From NCBI RefSeq assembly GCF_009909615.1, contig NZ_WWNE01000003.1:124001-188000 (forward strand): a stretch of DNA of 64,000 nucleotides, written 5' to 3'. Position 1 is the stretch's first letter. Each line of letters opens with the position of its first letter. This document shows, piece after piece, positions 56,032 to 64,000 of this stretch. The DNA comes from Acidiluteibacter ferrifornacis (GTDB taxonomy: Bacteria > Bacteroidota > Bacteroidia > Flavobacteriales_E > Vicingaceae). Position numbers and translations under genes: made by a program. A model generated the notes under the pieces. The model saw nothing but the letters and a program-made list of their open reading frames with translations, made no database searches and had not been told where the DNA came from.

Positions 56032-56112
56032 TACCGATTAACTTCTAAGCTCTATTTTTAATTGCAGTTGTGAAAATCGAAGTATTAAACGGCAATCAAA
56101 ATCATCCCACTC

Positions 56113-56151
56113 AACGTTATAATTAGCTTGGTATTTACTACTTATAACGTT
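56113..56151. terminator. Possible hairpin between LolC-like gene and dusB
   Basis: AACGTTATAA (56113-56122) pairs perfectly with TTATAACGTT (56142-56151), with a 19-nt loop, between convergent genes. It is AT-rich and lacks a long T-run, so terminator function is uncertain. Confidence 0.35.
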
Positions 56152-57149
56152 TAATTAGATAACATTCCCTCGGCTGCATAATGCGCCTTAATCGCTTCAA
56201 AAACTTCGAATAATTCTTTTTGTTCGTCGAGAGTCACTAATTGCATTCTAAATTCTTTGAAATGCGCAATCCCCTTAAAATAGTTGGTGTAGTGACGTCT
56301 CATTTCCATGATACCATTCCGTTCCCCTTTCCATTTGATGGACATTTCTAAATGGCGTCTTGCAGCTTCTAAGCGCTCATTAAATGTTGGTGCAGCTAGA
56401 TGCTCAGCAGTCGCTAAAAAGTGCTTTATTTCTCTAAAAATCCATGGATAACCGATACTCGCACGACCAATCATTACGCCATCTACTCCAAAGCGCTCTT
56501 TGTACAACTTTGCTTTTTCTGGAGAATCAATATCCCCATTCCCAAAAACAGGAATATGCATTCGTGGATTGTTTTTCACCTCTGCAATTAAGCTCCAGTC
56601 GGCTTCTCCTTTATACATCTGCTTTCGTGTACGACCGTGGATAGAAATTCCTTGAATTCCCACATCTTGTAATCGTTCTGCAACTTCGACAATGTATTTC
56701 GTATTGTCGTCCCAACCCAATCTGGTCTTTACAGTAACTGGCAAATTAGTAGACTTTACGATTTCGGCAGTCATGCGCACCATTTTAGGAATATCTTGTA
56801 AAATTCCGGCACCAGCACCTTTACAAGCGACTTTCTTTACCGGACAACCGTAATTGATGTCAATAATATCAGGATTGGCGGCAGCTGTCACTTCTGTTGC
56901 TTGCTTCATGGATTCAATATCATTTCCGAAAATTTGAATTCCAATTGGTCGCTCATATTCAAAAATATCTAACTTTTGAACACTTTTTACAGCGTCTCTA
57001 ATTAAGCCCTCAGAAGATATAAACTCTGTATACATCAAATCTGCACCTTCTTCTTTGCATAGTGCACGAAAAGGCGGATCACTTACATCCTCCATTGGAG
57101 CAAGTAATAAAGGGAAGTCCCCGAGTTCTATATTTCCTATCTTTGCCAC
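56151..57149 (-). CDS. dusB: tRNA-dihydrouridine synthase DusB-like
   Basis: A 332-aa FMN enzyme that reduces uridine in the tRNA D-loop. LLAPMEDVSDPPFRALC, INYGCPVKKVACKGAGAG with the catalytic Cys, VKTRLGWDD, SIHGRTRKQMYKGEADW and GNGDIDSPE are the family motifs. The start is GTG at 57149. Which Dus subgroup and uridine position it serves is not certain. Confidence 0.93.
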   Translation of the reverse strand: MAKIGNIELGDFPLLLAPMEDVSDPPFRALCKEEGADLMYTEFISSEGLIRDAVKSVQKLDIFEYERPIGIQIFGNDIESMKQATEVTAAANPDIIDINYGCPVKKVACKGAGAGILQDIPKMVRMTAEIVKSTNLPVTVKTRLGWDDNTKYIVEVAERLQDVGIQGISIHGRTRKQMYKGEADWSLIAEVKNNPRMHIPVFGNGDIDSPEKAKLYKERFGVDGVMIGRASIGYPWIFREIKHFLATAEHLAAPTFNERLEAARRHLEMSIKWKGERNGIMEMRRHYTNYFKGIAHFKEFRMQLVTLDEQKELFEVFEAIKAHYAAEGMLSN

Positions 57150-57189
57150 TTAATATTTTTTACAAAATTACTAAATCAATTACATCCTT

Positions 57190-58113
57190 TTGAAAACATT
57201 CCAAGATATCGTTTCCAAGCTTTTAATCCTTCTGGGAATTTGCTTAGTTGCAGGGAGCGTCATTTCGTTATTGAGCATTTTTTTAGTCCCATATATTTTC
57301 GATATTCCATCTGATAGTGCCCAAGATATATTCAATCATGCATCCAACCCAATGTATATCGGCGCATTGAAATTTATCCAATTATTTAATTCTATTGGAT
57401 TATTCGTCATTCCTCCATTTTTGTATGTCCTCTTCATCAAAGAAAAGCCTTTAGAGTTTTTGAACCTCAAAAAATCAGTCCACATCAGAACCCTAATTTT
57501 TCTTGGCCTGATTTACGTGATTAGTATTCCTGCTATGGAATGGTTAATTACGTTCAATAGCAAACTAGATTTACCCGACAGTTTAATACAGCTAGAGCAA
57601 TGGATGAAAGCAGCAGAAGAGCGTGCTGCAGAGGTCACAAAAGCATTTTTAGCCATGAATGGAATCGGTGACTTGGTCATCAATTTAATCATCATTGCTG
57701 TTATTCCTGCGATTGGCGAGGAGTTATTGTTCCGTGGAGTTTTACAACGACAAATCAACATCTGGAGTAAAAATGGACACCTAGCCGTTTGGGTTGCCGC
57801 CTTTGTTTTTAGCGCCATCCACTTGCAATTCTACGGCTTCTTACCTCGACTTATACTGGGTGCCCTTTTCGGTTACTTTTATTTGTGGAGCAATAACTTA
57901 TGGGTACCAATTATTGCGCATTTCATCAACAATGCATCTGCTGTGATAATTAGCTACTACATGGGCTCCCCTGAAACGGACATTCAATTGGAGGCTATGA
58001 ATAGAGATGGTAGTGAAATGTATTTGATTATTTCGTTAGTTGTATTGTTCTTAACCTTGAAACGTTTTCGAGAGAATTTACGGGGAGAAATAGTGCATAA
58101 AGAAATTGAGTAA
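57190..58113 (+). CDS. CPBP-family intramembrane metalloprotease
   Basis: A 307-aa membrane protein with about eight hydrophobic segments. The CPBP/ABI motifs are present: GEELLFRGVLQRQ (EExxxR), FSAIHLQFYGFLPRLILG with FxxxH, and IIAHFINNASA (HxxxN). These are Rce1-like glutamate proteases in the inner membrane; bacterial substrates are mostly unknown. The start codon is TTG at 57190. Confidence 0.88.
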   Translation: MKTFQDIVSKLLILLGICLVAGSVISLLSIFLVPYIFDIPSDSAQDIFNHASNPMYIGALKFIQLFNSIGLFVIPPFLYVLFIKEKPLEFLNLKKSVHIRTLIFLGLIYVISIPAMEWLITFNSKLDLPDSLIQLEQWMKAAEERAAEVTKAFLAMNGIGDLVINLIIIAVIPAIGEELLFRGVLQRQINIWSKNGHLAVWVAAFVFSAIHLQFYGFLPRLILGALFGYFYLWSNNLWVPIIAHFINNASAVIISYYMGSPETDIQLEAMNRDGSEMYLIISLVVLFLTLKRFRENLRGEIVHKEIE

Positions 58114-58275
58114 AACCAAAAAGCTTGTAATGAACATTATTAGAAATAAGCCACTTGGAAGATTAATTTCTATCTATAAAAACGCCCCCCTATGTTTATA
58201 TTAAAAAGCATGCCGAATAAATAAATTCAAAAAGCACATGTTTTTATCCATAAAATACGCGATCAAAGGTATATT

Positions 58276-58306
58276 ATAAAACCTAAGTTGGTAGCTTAGG
58301 TTTTAT
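58276..58306. terminator. Hairpin downstream of the small exported protein gene
   Basis: A 12-bp perfect stem ATAAAACCTAAG (58276-58287) / CTTAGGTTTTAT (58295-58306) with a 7-nt loop, between convergent genes. The internal T4 of the minus-strand arm may serve as a weak terminator. Confidence 0.5.
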
Positions 58307-58326
58307 GAAAAAAAGAAGATTTTAAA

Positions 58327-58599
58327 TCATTGAGGGACTACTTTACCTGAAGATTTGGGTTTCTCAGCATCCACTTCTTTTATTAAATCATCAATTGCTC
58401 TACTTTTTTCTTCGTTCCTCCTCTCCTCTTCAGCTTTCCTTTGTTTTGCAACTGCCTCATCATTTGCAGCCTTTTCTTTTGCCGCTTTTGCCCAAGAGTC
58501 TTCTACAACTTTTTGCGATGCTTCACTTGGGTTTTGATTTTGTCCAACAGCTATTATCGAAAATGATAACATAGCTGCTACGAATATTACTTTTTTCAT
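58327..58599 (-). CDS. Small exported Lys/Glu/Ala-rich helical protein
   Basis: A 90-aa protein with a signal peptide ending IIAVGQ and a mature part rich in Ala, Lys and Glu that is likely one long helix or coiled coil (about 30-75), then a PKSSGKVVPQ tail. I do not recognise a family. The signal peptide and a downstream hairpin suggest a real gene. Function unknown. Confidence 0.6.
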   Translation of the reverse strand: MKKVIFVAAMLSFSIIAVGQNQNPSEASQKVVEDSWAKAAKEKAANDEAVAKQRKAEEERRNEEKSRAIDDLIKEVDAEKPKSSGKVVPQ

Positions 58600-58660
58600 A
58601 ACTTTTATTTTTTCTAAAGATATTCTAACATGAATAAAATTGCAAATATCTCACCATAAA

Positions 58661-58700
58661 TACCTGAATGTAAGTATGAACAATTACTTACATTCAGGTA
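58661..58700. repeat. 15-bp perfect inverted repeat
   Basis: TACCTGAATGTAAGT (58661-58675) and ACTTACATTCAGGTA (58686-58700) form a perfect 15-bp stem with a 10-nt loop. It lies between the small exported protein gene and fumC's terminator. No T-run follows on either strand, so it is not a classic terminator. Confidence 0.7.
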
Positions 58701-58789
58701 TGTTTAAGGTAAAAGAAGAACGTTATTAATAAAATACTTGAAAACTAAATAAAGCTACAACTGCTTGTTCACGTAGACAAGCATAAACC

Positions 58790-58828
58790 AAAAAGCCTCC
58801 AAGAACATAAAATTCTTGAAGGCTTTTT
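58790..58828 (-). terminator. Terminator of fumC
   Basis: AAAAGCCT-C-CAAGAA pairs with TTCTTG-A-AGGCTTTT with one internal mismatch and a 7-nt loop. A/T runs lie on both sides; the minus strand gives GGCTTTTT. Confidence 0.8.
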
Positions 58829-58845
58829 AAATATCCTAAATTGGA

Positions 58846-60246
58846 TTAACTCAAAGAGCCAATCATATCTTCTGGTTTCACCCACTGGTCAAATTGATCA
58901 GCTGTTAGGTAACCCAAATTGATTGCTTCTTCTTTCAAAGTCGTACCATTTTCATGGGCCGTTTTTGCAATTTTAGACGCTTTGTCGTATCCAATATGTG
59001 TGTTCAAAGCAGTCACCAACATTAATGAGTTGTTCAAGTTTTTCTTAATGTTAGCATAGTTTGGTTCGATACCTACTGCACAATTCACATCAAAAGAAAC
59101 ACAAGCATCACCAATTAAACGGGCAGACTCTAATAAGTTTTTCGCCATCATTGGTTTGAACACATTCAATTGAAAGTGTCCATTCATTCCACCTGTGGTT
59201 ACTGCTACATCATTTCCTACTACTTGTGCACAAACCATTGTCAATGCTTCACACTGCGTGGGGTTTACCTTACCTGGCATGATAGAAGAACCTGGCTCAT
59301 TCGCAGGAATATTAATTTCACCAATTCCACATCTAGGTCCTGAAGCCAACAAACGAACATCATTTGCAATTTTCATTAAGCTAACAGCCAATTGCTTCAA
59401 TGCTCCATGCGTTTCAACCAATGCATCATGTGCAGCTAAAGCTTCAAATTTATTTTCGGCAGAAATAAATGGCAAACCGCTAAACTCAGCAATCTTTTTT
59501 GCCACTAACTCTGCATACCCTTTTGGCGTATTAATTCCTGTACCTACAGCTGTTCCGCCTAATGCTAATTCAGCCAAATGTGGCAATGTATTTTTCAATG
59601 CTTTTAGCCCATGATCCAATTGAGAGACAAATCCAGAAAATTCTTGACCTACTGTCAGCGGAGTGGCATCCATTAGGTGAGTTCTACCTATTTTCACTAC
59701 ATCCATGAAATCTTTTGAAATTCTATCCAAAGTATTTCTCAACTGCTCCACTCCTGGAATCGTAGTTTCTACCACCATTTTATAAGAAGCGATGTGCATT
59801 CCTGTTGGGAAAGTATCGTTAGAAGATTGCGATTTATTCACATCATCATTCGGGTGAATCATTGTTTTACCTTCGCCCAGTTTATTTCCTGCAATAACGT
59901 GTGCTCTGTTAGCAATCACCTCATTGGTATTCATATTTGATTGTGTTCCAGATCCAGTTTGCCAAACTACCAAAGGAAATTGATCATCTAATTTACCTTC
60001 TAAAATCTCGTCACAAACTTTTGAGATTAAGTCTCTCTTCTCTGTATTTAATACCCCAAGCTCACAATTAGTATGAGCTGCTGCCTTTTTCAAATAAGCA
60101 AAACCTCTTACGATTTCAATCGGCATGGTTTGCTTAGAATCGCCAATTTTAAAATTATTACGAGATCTTTCTGTTTGAGCTCCCCAATATTTATCAGCTG
60201 GAACTTTCACTTCACCCATGGTGTCTTTCTCTATTCGGTAATCCAT
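58846..60246 (-). CDS. fumC: Class II fumarate hydratase FumC
   Basis: A 466-aa TCA-cycle enzyme interconverting fumarate and malate, without an iron-sulfur cluster. It has [33 protein letters not shown] with the conserved His, and the superfamily signature [13 protein letters not shown]. Length is normal. The gene is alone with its own terminator. Confidence 0.97.
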   Translation of the reverse strand: MDYRIEKDTMGEVKVPADKYWGAQTERSRNNFKIGDSKQTMPIEIVRGFAYLKKAAAHTNCELGVLNTEKRDLISKVCDEILEGKLDDQFPLVVWQTGSGTQSNMNTNEVIANRAHVIAGNKLGEGKTMIHPNDDVNKSQSSNDTFPTGMHIASYKMVVETTIPGVEQLRNTLDRISKDFMDVVKIGRTHLMDATPLTVGQEFSGFVSQLDHGLKALKNTLPHLAELALGGTAVGTGINTPKGYAELVAKKIAEFSGLPFISAENKFEALAAHDALVETHGALKQLAVSLMKIANDVRLLASGPRCGIGEINIPANEPGSSIMPGKVNPTQCEALTMVCAQVVGNDVAVTTGGMNGHFQLNVFKPMMAKNLLESARLIGDACVSFDVNCAVGIEPNYANIKKNLNNSLMLVTALNTHIGYDKASKIAKTAHENGTTLKEEAINLGYLTADQFDQWVKPEDMIGSLS

Positions 60247-60325
60247 TTTTATTGTATTTTTTATGATTTGAAGGTTACTATTCTTAAAAATTGATTAAAA
60301 TTGCAGTCACAAAAGAAATCAAATT

Positions 60326-60466
60326 ATGTTTACAGGAGGATTTTTACTTTTCTTAGCCATTTTTGGCCTCGCGTTTTGGGTATTAATATTCTTATCTGCA
60401 TTTGCTCTTCCTTATGCAATCACTATGTTCGTGATTGAGAAATTGAAAGGCAAAAAAGCAGAATAA
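60326..60466 (+). CDS. 46-aa single-span membrane protein
   Basis: A 46-aa frame starting at 60326 (MFTGGFLLFLAIFGLAFW), mostly one or two hydrophobic segments, ending in a basic tail (EKLKGKKAE) that would face the cytoplasm. It fills the gap between divergent fumC and arsC. Membrane-like composition and basic tail support it; I know no family or function. Confidence 0.5.
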   Translation: MFTGGFLLFLAIFGLAFWVLIFLSAFALPYAITMFVIEKLKGKKAE

Positions 60467-60473
60467 GCTACTT

Positions 60474-60812
60474 TTACAGCAATTCTAATACATTTTCAGG
60501 TGGCCTTCCTAAGACCGCCTTGTTTCCTTTTACCACAATTGGTCGTTCAATTAGCTTTGGGTTTTCCAACATAATTGTAATCCACTCATCTTCTGTGAAG
60601 TTCGAATTCTTAAACTTTTCTTTATAAACTGCTTCTCCTTTTCTAAGGAGTTGAGAAGGTTGAATGTGTAATTTAGATAAAATCAACTTTAACTCCTCTC
60701 GAGTTGGAACCTCTTTCAAATACTCCACGACCTCTACATCTACGCCTGCATTTTTTATCAAGGCTAGTGTTTCTCTACTTTTTGTACATCGTGGATTGTG
60801 ATAAATTTTCAT
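60474..60812 (-). CDS. arsC: ArsC-family glutaredoxin-dependent arsenate reductase-like protein
   Basis: A 112-aa thioredoxin-fold protein. YHNPRCTKSRETLALI holds the reactive Cys (C9), and the C-terminal RPIVVKGNKAVLGRPP supplies the conserved Arg residues. Arsenate reduction is the family activity, although many members in clusters without other ars genes, as here, have uncertain roles. It lies 9 bp downstream of prfB on the same strand. Confidence 0.88.
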   Translation of the reverse strand: MKIYHNPRCTKSRETLALIKNAGVDVEVVEYLKEVPTREELKLILSKLHIQPSQLLRKGEAVYKEKFKNSNFTEDEWITIMLENPKLIERPIVVKGNKAVLGRPPENVLELL

Positions 60813-60821
60813 AGTTTATTT

Positions 60822-61914
60822 TTATTTTCCGCCTCCATACTCCATTAAGTAGGCCTTGATAAATGGATCCAAATCTCCATTCATTACATTATCTACATTG
60901 GAGGTTTCGTGGGCAGTTCTGACGTCTTTTACTAATTTGTAGGGATGCATTACATAGTTTCTAATTTGAGAACCCCACTCAATTTTTTTCTTTTCAGATT
61001 CAATTTCAGCCCGCTTCTCTAACTTTTTACGCATCTCTATCTCATACAATTGCGATTTTAACAACTGCATGGCTTTTTCCTTATTTCCTAATTGTGACCT
61101 GGTCTCGGTATTGTCAATTACAATTCCTGAAGGCTTGTGGTGTAATCGAACCCCGGTTTCTACCTTGTTCACATTTTGTCCACCAGCACCACCAGAACGG
61201 AAAGTATCCCAAGTAATATCGGCAGGATTAATATTAATTTCTATTGAGTCATCCACCAAGGGATAAACATATACCGACACAAAAGAGGTGTGTCGTTTTG
61301 CATTACTATCAAAAGGTGAAATCCTCACCAACCGATGAACGCCATTCTCTCCTTTCAAGTAGCCATATGCAAATTCTCCATCTACTTCTAGGGTTACAGT
61401 CTTCACACCAGCCACATCGCCTTCTTGAAAATCTAACTCCTTCACTTTGCAATTATGCTTCTCTGCCCATTGAAGATACATGCGCATTAGCATTGAGGCC
61501 CAGTCACAACTTTCAGTTCCACCGGCTCCTGCAGTAATTTGAATTACAGCACTCAACACATCTTCTTCCTCGCTCAACATTTTCTTGAACTCCAACTCCT
61601 CTACTGCAGCAGTTGCTTTATCAAAAGCTTGCTTTAGTTCAACCTCTGTTGCTTCTTCTTCTTTATAGAATTCATAAATTACTTGCAAATCGTCTACAGC
61701 TGCCTTTGATGAGCTGTAACCATCTGTCCAAACCTTTTGATCACGGATTTGTTTCAGAAATTTTTCTGCAGCTTTAGGATCATCCCAAAATTCAGGTAAT
61801 TGAGTTCGCTGCTCGTCTTCCGCAATTTGAATTAATTTGTCATCAATGTCAAAGATACCCCCTTAGCGCTTCCACACGCCCAACAAGCTCTTTGATGTTA
61901 TCTTGAGTTACCAT
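60822..61914 (-). CDS. prfB: Peptide chain release factor 2, with programmed +1 frameshift
   Basis: The full protein (363 aa) needs two frames. The first starts at ATG 61914 ([19 protein letters not shown]) and reaches an in-frame TGA at 61851-61849. Upstream of it is the SD-like AGGGGGT, and the shift site is CTT-TGA-C. Skipping one base at 61851 continues in the second frame to 60822. This is the classic RF2 autoregulation: when RF2 is scarce, the ribosome slips past the UGA. SPF (RISPFDSN) for UGA recognition and GGQ ([12 protein letters not shown]) for peptide release are intact. A consensus -7 box (61940-61947) lies upstream. Confidence 0.97.
61849..61866 (-). promoter_or_regulatory. RF2 programmed frameshift site
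   Basis: Minus-strand AGGGGGT, a 3-nt gap, then CTT-TGA-C. It matches the conserved bacterial prfB recoding signal. Confidence 0.95.
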
Positions 61915-61939
61915 ATAGGTCAGTTAGTAAATGAAAGCC

Positions 61940-61947
61940 CAAAATTA
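61940..61947 (-). promoter_or_regulatory. TAnnTTTG -7 element of prfB
   Basis: Reads TAATTTTG on the minus strand, 25 nt before the prfB start. Confidence 0.5.
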
Positions 61948-62015
61948 AGCCTTATCAATGAATTTAAATGGCTAAATAGTTGTTATTTTAGCAATATAAT
62001 TTCTACCCTATTTAA

Positions 62016-62606
62016 ATGCCAACCCCAGAAGAAAGACGTGCGCTGAGGAGAATAAAACGAGTCTTGGTTCAGGAGCAATACCGCAGGAATCCGCCGACAA
62101 AAGCACCAGAAAGAAAGGATAATATGGAAACCATTCATATCATTATGGTTCTTGCCTTTTTTATTGGATTAGGCATGATTGTCATCTTTGCCAGCGAAAC
62201 CGTTATCTCTATTTGGGGAATTACGAAAATTTTTGCTTTCTTCCTTTCCATCACTCTGCTGATACCCATTAAATGGTACCGAAAAAAGTTAACGATGAAT
62301 GTTTATGAATTTTTCTTGCTTAGCTTATTGGGGTACGCTCCTTTTCTCACGGGATTGATTTTCACAGTTAATTATATAAATCGGTCAAACTTTCACGTGG
62401 AGAAGTATCCCATTGAGTCTATCGAAAGAGGAATTTATTTTTCGGACATCATCTTAAAGAATGATACTTTAAGCGAATACGCCATCCTAACAAGCTTCGA
62501 CAATAGAGATTCAACGTTTTATATAGGTAGAAAGCAAATGCGATATGAATTTAAAGATGGAGGCTTAGGTCTGAAAATCCTTCTCGACAAACGAGCTACT
62601 CCTTAA
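62016..62606 (+). CDS. Membrane protein of unknown function
   Basis: A 196-aa protein with a basic N-terminal cytoplasmic part (about 1-35, rich in Arg), three membrane segments (about 40-62, 68-85 and 97-120), and a C-terminal beta-rich extracytoplasmic domain of about 70 residues. I do not recognise the family. It overlaps recX convergently by 11 bp. Confidence 0.6.
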   Translation: MPTPEERRALRRIKRVLVQEQYRRNPPTKAPERKDNMETIHIIMVLAFFIGLGMIVIFASETVISIWGITKIFAFFLSITLLIPIKWYRKKLTMNVYEFFLLSLLGYAPFLTGLIFTVNYINRSNFHVEKYPIESIERGIYFSDIILKNDTLSEYAILTSFDNRDSTFYIGRKQMRYEFKDGGLGLKILLDKRATP

Positions 62607-63087
62607 AAAGTTCATCTAAAATTTCGATAATTAGAGCGCTTTCATATCCTTTTTGAGCAGCAGTTCTATATAGCTTGCCTTTTAGCTCGAACTGTTCGTT
62701 TTTATCCAATTCTTTGAGAGATTCTGGCATCTTTTTAACAATAACCTTCTCTAGTGTTTTTTTATAGTCTTCTAATTTTATCTGTTCAAAAGCCTCTAGT
62801 ATTAACGAGTCACTGATTTTGTGAAACTTCAATCCTTGACGAATCTTTATTCTCCCCCATCCCTTTACATTAAACTTCCCTCTGGCATAGGCCATCGAAA
62901 ACCGTTTATTTGATACAAACTTTGAATCTATCAAATCATCCAAAACTTTATCGATGATCTTTTGATCGGCTCCCCACTCTTTCATTTTTCGTTCCATTTC
63001 TACCTCACTTCGCTCTCTATACAAACAAAACTTTTGAGCCTTGTCTAAAACTTTTTCTAGCGTTAATGGGTTTTGAAAATGATTCAT
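62596..63087 (-). CDS. recX: RecX-family regulator of RecA
   Basis: A 163-aa helical protein of three-helix repeats. LEKVLDKAQKFCLYRERSEVEMERKM and DKVLDDLIDSKFVSNKRFSMAYARGK are typical RecX motifs, as is GWGRIKIRQGL. RecX binds the RecA filament and limits its activity. The start is placed at 63087 (MNHFQNP), since the longer frame to 63216 would run into the divergent MFS gene. Confidence 0.88.
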   Translation of the reverse strand: MNHFQNPLTLEKVLDKAQKFCLYRERSEVEMERKMKEWGADQKIIDKVLDDLIDSKFVSNKRFSMAYARGKFNVKGWGRIKIRQGLKFHKISDSLILEAFEQIKLEDYKKTLEKVIVKKMPESLKELDKNEQFELKGKLYRTAAQKGYESALIIEILDELFKE

Positions 63088-63153
63088 CGAATGGGTAATA
63101 GTAACTTTGCTCAAATTAACAGAAATCGATATTAAAATCGGCATAATTTCAAA

Positions 63154-64000
63154 ATGAAAAATAAAAAAGCATTGTATGCCTTGTTGACTGCTAATGCGAT
63201 TTCTCAATTTGCTCAAGGGATAAGTATGTTGGCCATTCCCTGGTACTTTGCAAAGCAGTTAGGCGAAGCCTCCTTTTTTGCTACTTTCTATGCCATAGCT
63301 ACATTCGCAACTCTATTTTGGGGATTATACGCAGGAACATTGATTGACAAATTCCCACGAAAAAACATCTTCATCGGTCTTTGCTTAGTGAGTTTTGCTG
63401 TTTTAGCATCAGTCTCAGGCTATGGCTTTATTGCAGGGGAAGTACCTATGACATTAGTCGCTTTGGTATTTTGTTTTACTATTTTCAATTACAACATCCA
63501 TTATCCAACTTTGTATGCTTTTGGACAAGAGATAACGGAAAAAGAAAACTACGGCAAGACCAACTCTCTACTTGAAGTTATTGGTCAAACAACCAATGTG
63601 CTTTCAGGAGCTATGGCCATCGTTTTGATTGAAGGAATTAACACAAGTATATTGGGGTATACAATTCAAATAGAAGCATGGAGCATTCAAAAAATATTTG
63701 CGCTAGACGCAAGCACTTATCTATTAGCAATGGCTTTGATAAAAAGTATTAAGTATATACCAACGGTCGAAAAAGTAGCTATTTCTAAGGAGAATGCATG
63801 GGTAAGGCTCAAAGAAGGAGTACAATTTTTAAAAGCGAATCCATTAATCTTTGTGTTTGGCAATGCATCCTATACTGTATTTATTTTTGTATTGGTCTCT
63901 ACGCATCTATTGTGGCCCATGTATATCGACCAGCACTTACACGTAGACGGAGACATTTATGCCACTACCAAAGTACTCTATGCAATTGGGGCGGTCGTTT
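63154..64000 (+). CDS. Major facilitator superfamily transporter, N-terminal part
   Basis: The frame starts at 63154 (MKNKKALYALLTANAISQ) and is still open at the right edge, giving about 282 residues. At least six membrane segments are visible, with the MFS loop-2-3 motif GTLIDKFPRKN. The layout fits the MFS exporters; the substrate is unknown. It is divergent from recX with a short shared upstream region. Confidence 0.8.
   Translation, partial: MKNKKALYALLTANAISQFAQGISMLAIPWYFAKQLGEASFFATFYAIATFATLFWGLYAGTLIDKFPRKNIFIGLCLVSFAVLASVSGYGFIAGEVPMTLVALVFCFTIFNYNIHYPTLYAFGQEITEKENYGKTNSLLEVIGQTTNVLSGAMAIVLIEGINTSILGYTIQIEAWSIQKIFALDASTYLLAMALIKSIKYIPTVEKVAISKENAWVRLKEGVQFLKANPLIFVFGNASYTVFIFVLVSTHLLWPMYIDQHLHVDGDIYATTKVLYAIGAVV

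Overview
The window is a stretch of AT-rich bacterial chromosome from a member of the Bacteroidota, most likely order Flavobacteriales. Evidence for this: two secreted proteins with type IX secretion (T9SS) C-terminal sorting domains; a lipoprotein with the PorE-like order TPR, beta-propeller, regulatory-like domain, OmpA; the start of an ActA-type cytochrome of alternative complex III; a DUF4271 protein; almost no Shine-Dalgarno sequences; and several promoters of the Bacteroidota type (TTTG, about 19 nt, then TAnnTTTG). Nearly all of it is ordinary single-copy gene content. I see no complete insertion sequence, prophage or CRISPR array.

Layout: 1-5.4 kb holds actA (partial, leaving the left edge), a SPOR protein, the PorE-like lipoprotein, queE, tRNA-Pro(GGG) and trxB. 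5.4-12.5 kb holds a 1,077-aa T9SS cargo protein, recJ, an RlpA-like protein, cysH and a sugar-nucleotide epimerase-like SDR. 12.5-18.8 kb is a compact tetrapyrrole operon on the minus strand, hemAC (a fusion), hemD, hemB, hemL and hemE, covering every step from glutamyl-tRNA to coproporphyrinogen III. 19.1-22.1 kb holds the B12-dependent ribonucleotide reductase nrdJ and a 55-aa lipoprotein. 22.1-27.2 kb is a translesion polymerase cassette: a DnaE2-like alpha subunit and a Y-family polymerase, divergent from a LexA-like S24 repressor. 27.3-33.6 kb is one 2,110-aa protein with an M6 metalloprotease domain, eight CUB domains, six BACON-like domains and a T9SS sorting domain.

33.7-43.4 kb holds a glutaryl-CoA dehydrogenase-like gene, a conserved block (DUF4271, second HemD-like protein, rnpA, yidD, S41 protease), surface polysaccharide genes (O-antigen ligase-like, GT4, GT2) and rsmI. 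43.4-44.6 kb is the only region that looks accessory. It contains a frameshifted orphan fragment with an HEYFGH metallopeptidase motif whose end overlaps the start of a secreted TIMP/NTR-like protein. 44.6-50.7 kb holds two tandem secreted amidohydrolase-family genes, in which two of three modules have lost the HxH metal site, then a small membrane protein and hflX. 50.7-64 kb holds an MsbA-like ABC exporter, a glycosyltransferase, rbfA, a methyltransferase, a LolC/E-like permease, dusB, a CPBP protease, fumC, arsC, prfB with its programmed frameshift, recX and a partial MFS transporter.

The two loci most worth following are the probable self-cleaving-repressor mutagenesis cassette at 22.1-27.2 kb, with operator-like GTCAA repeats on an excellent promoter, and the metallopeptidase-fragment/TIMP-like pair at 43.7-44.4 kb, a possible relic of a toxin and inhibitor pair.
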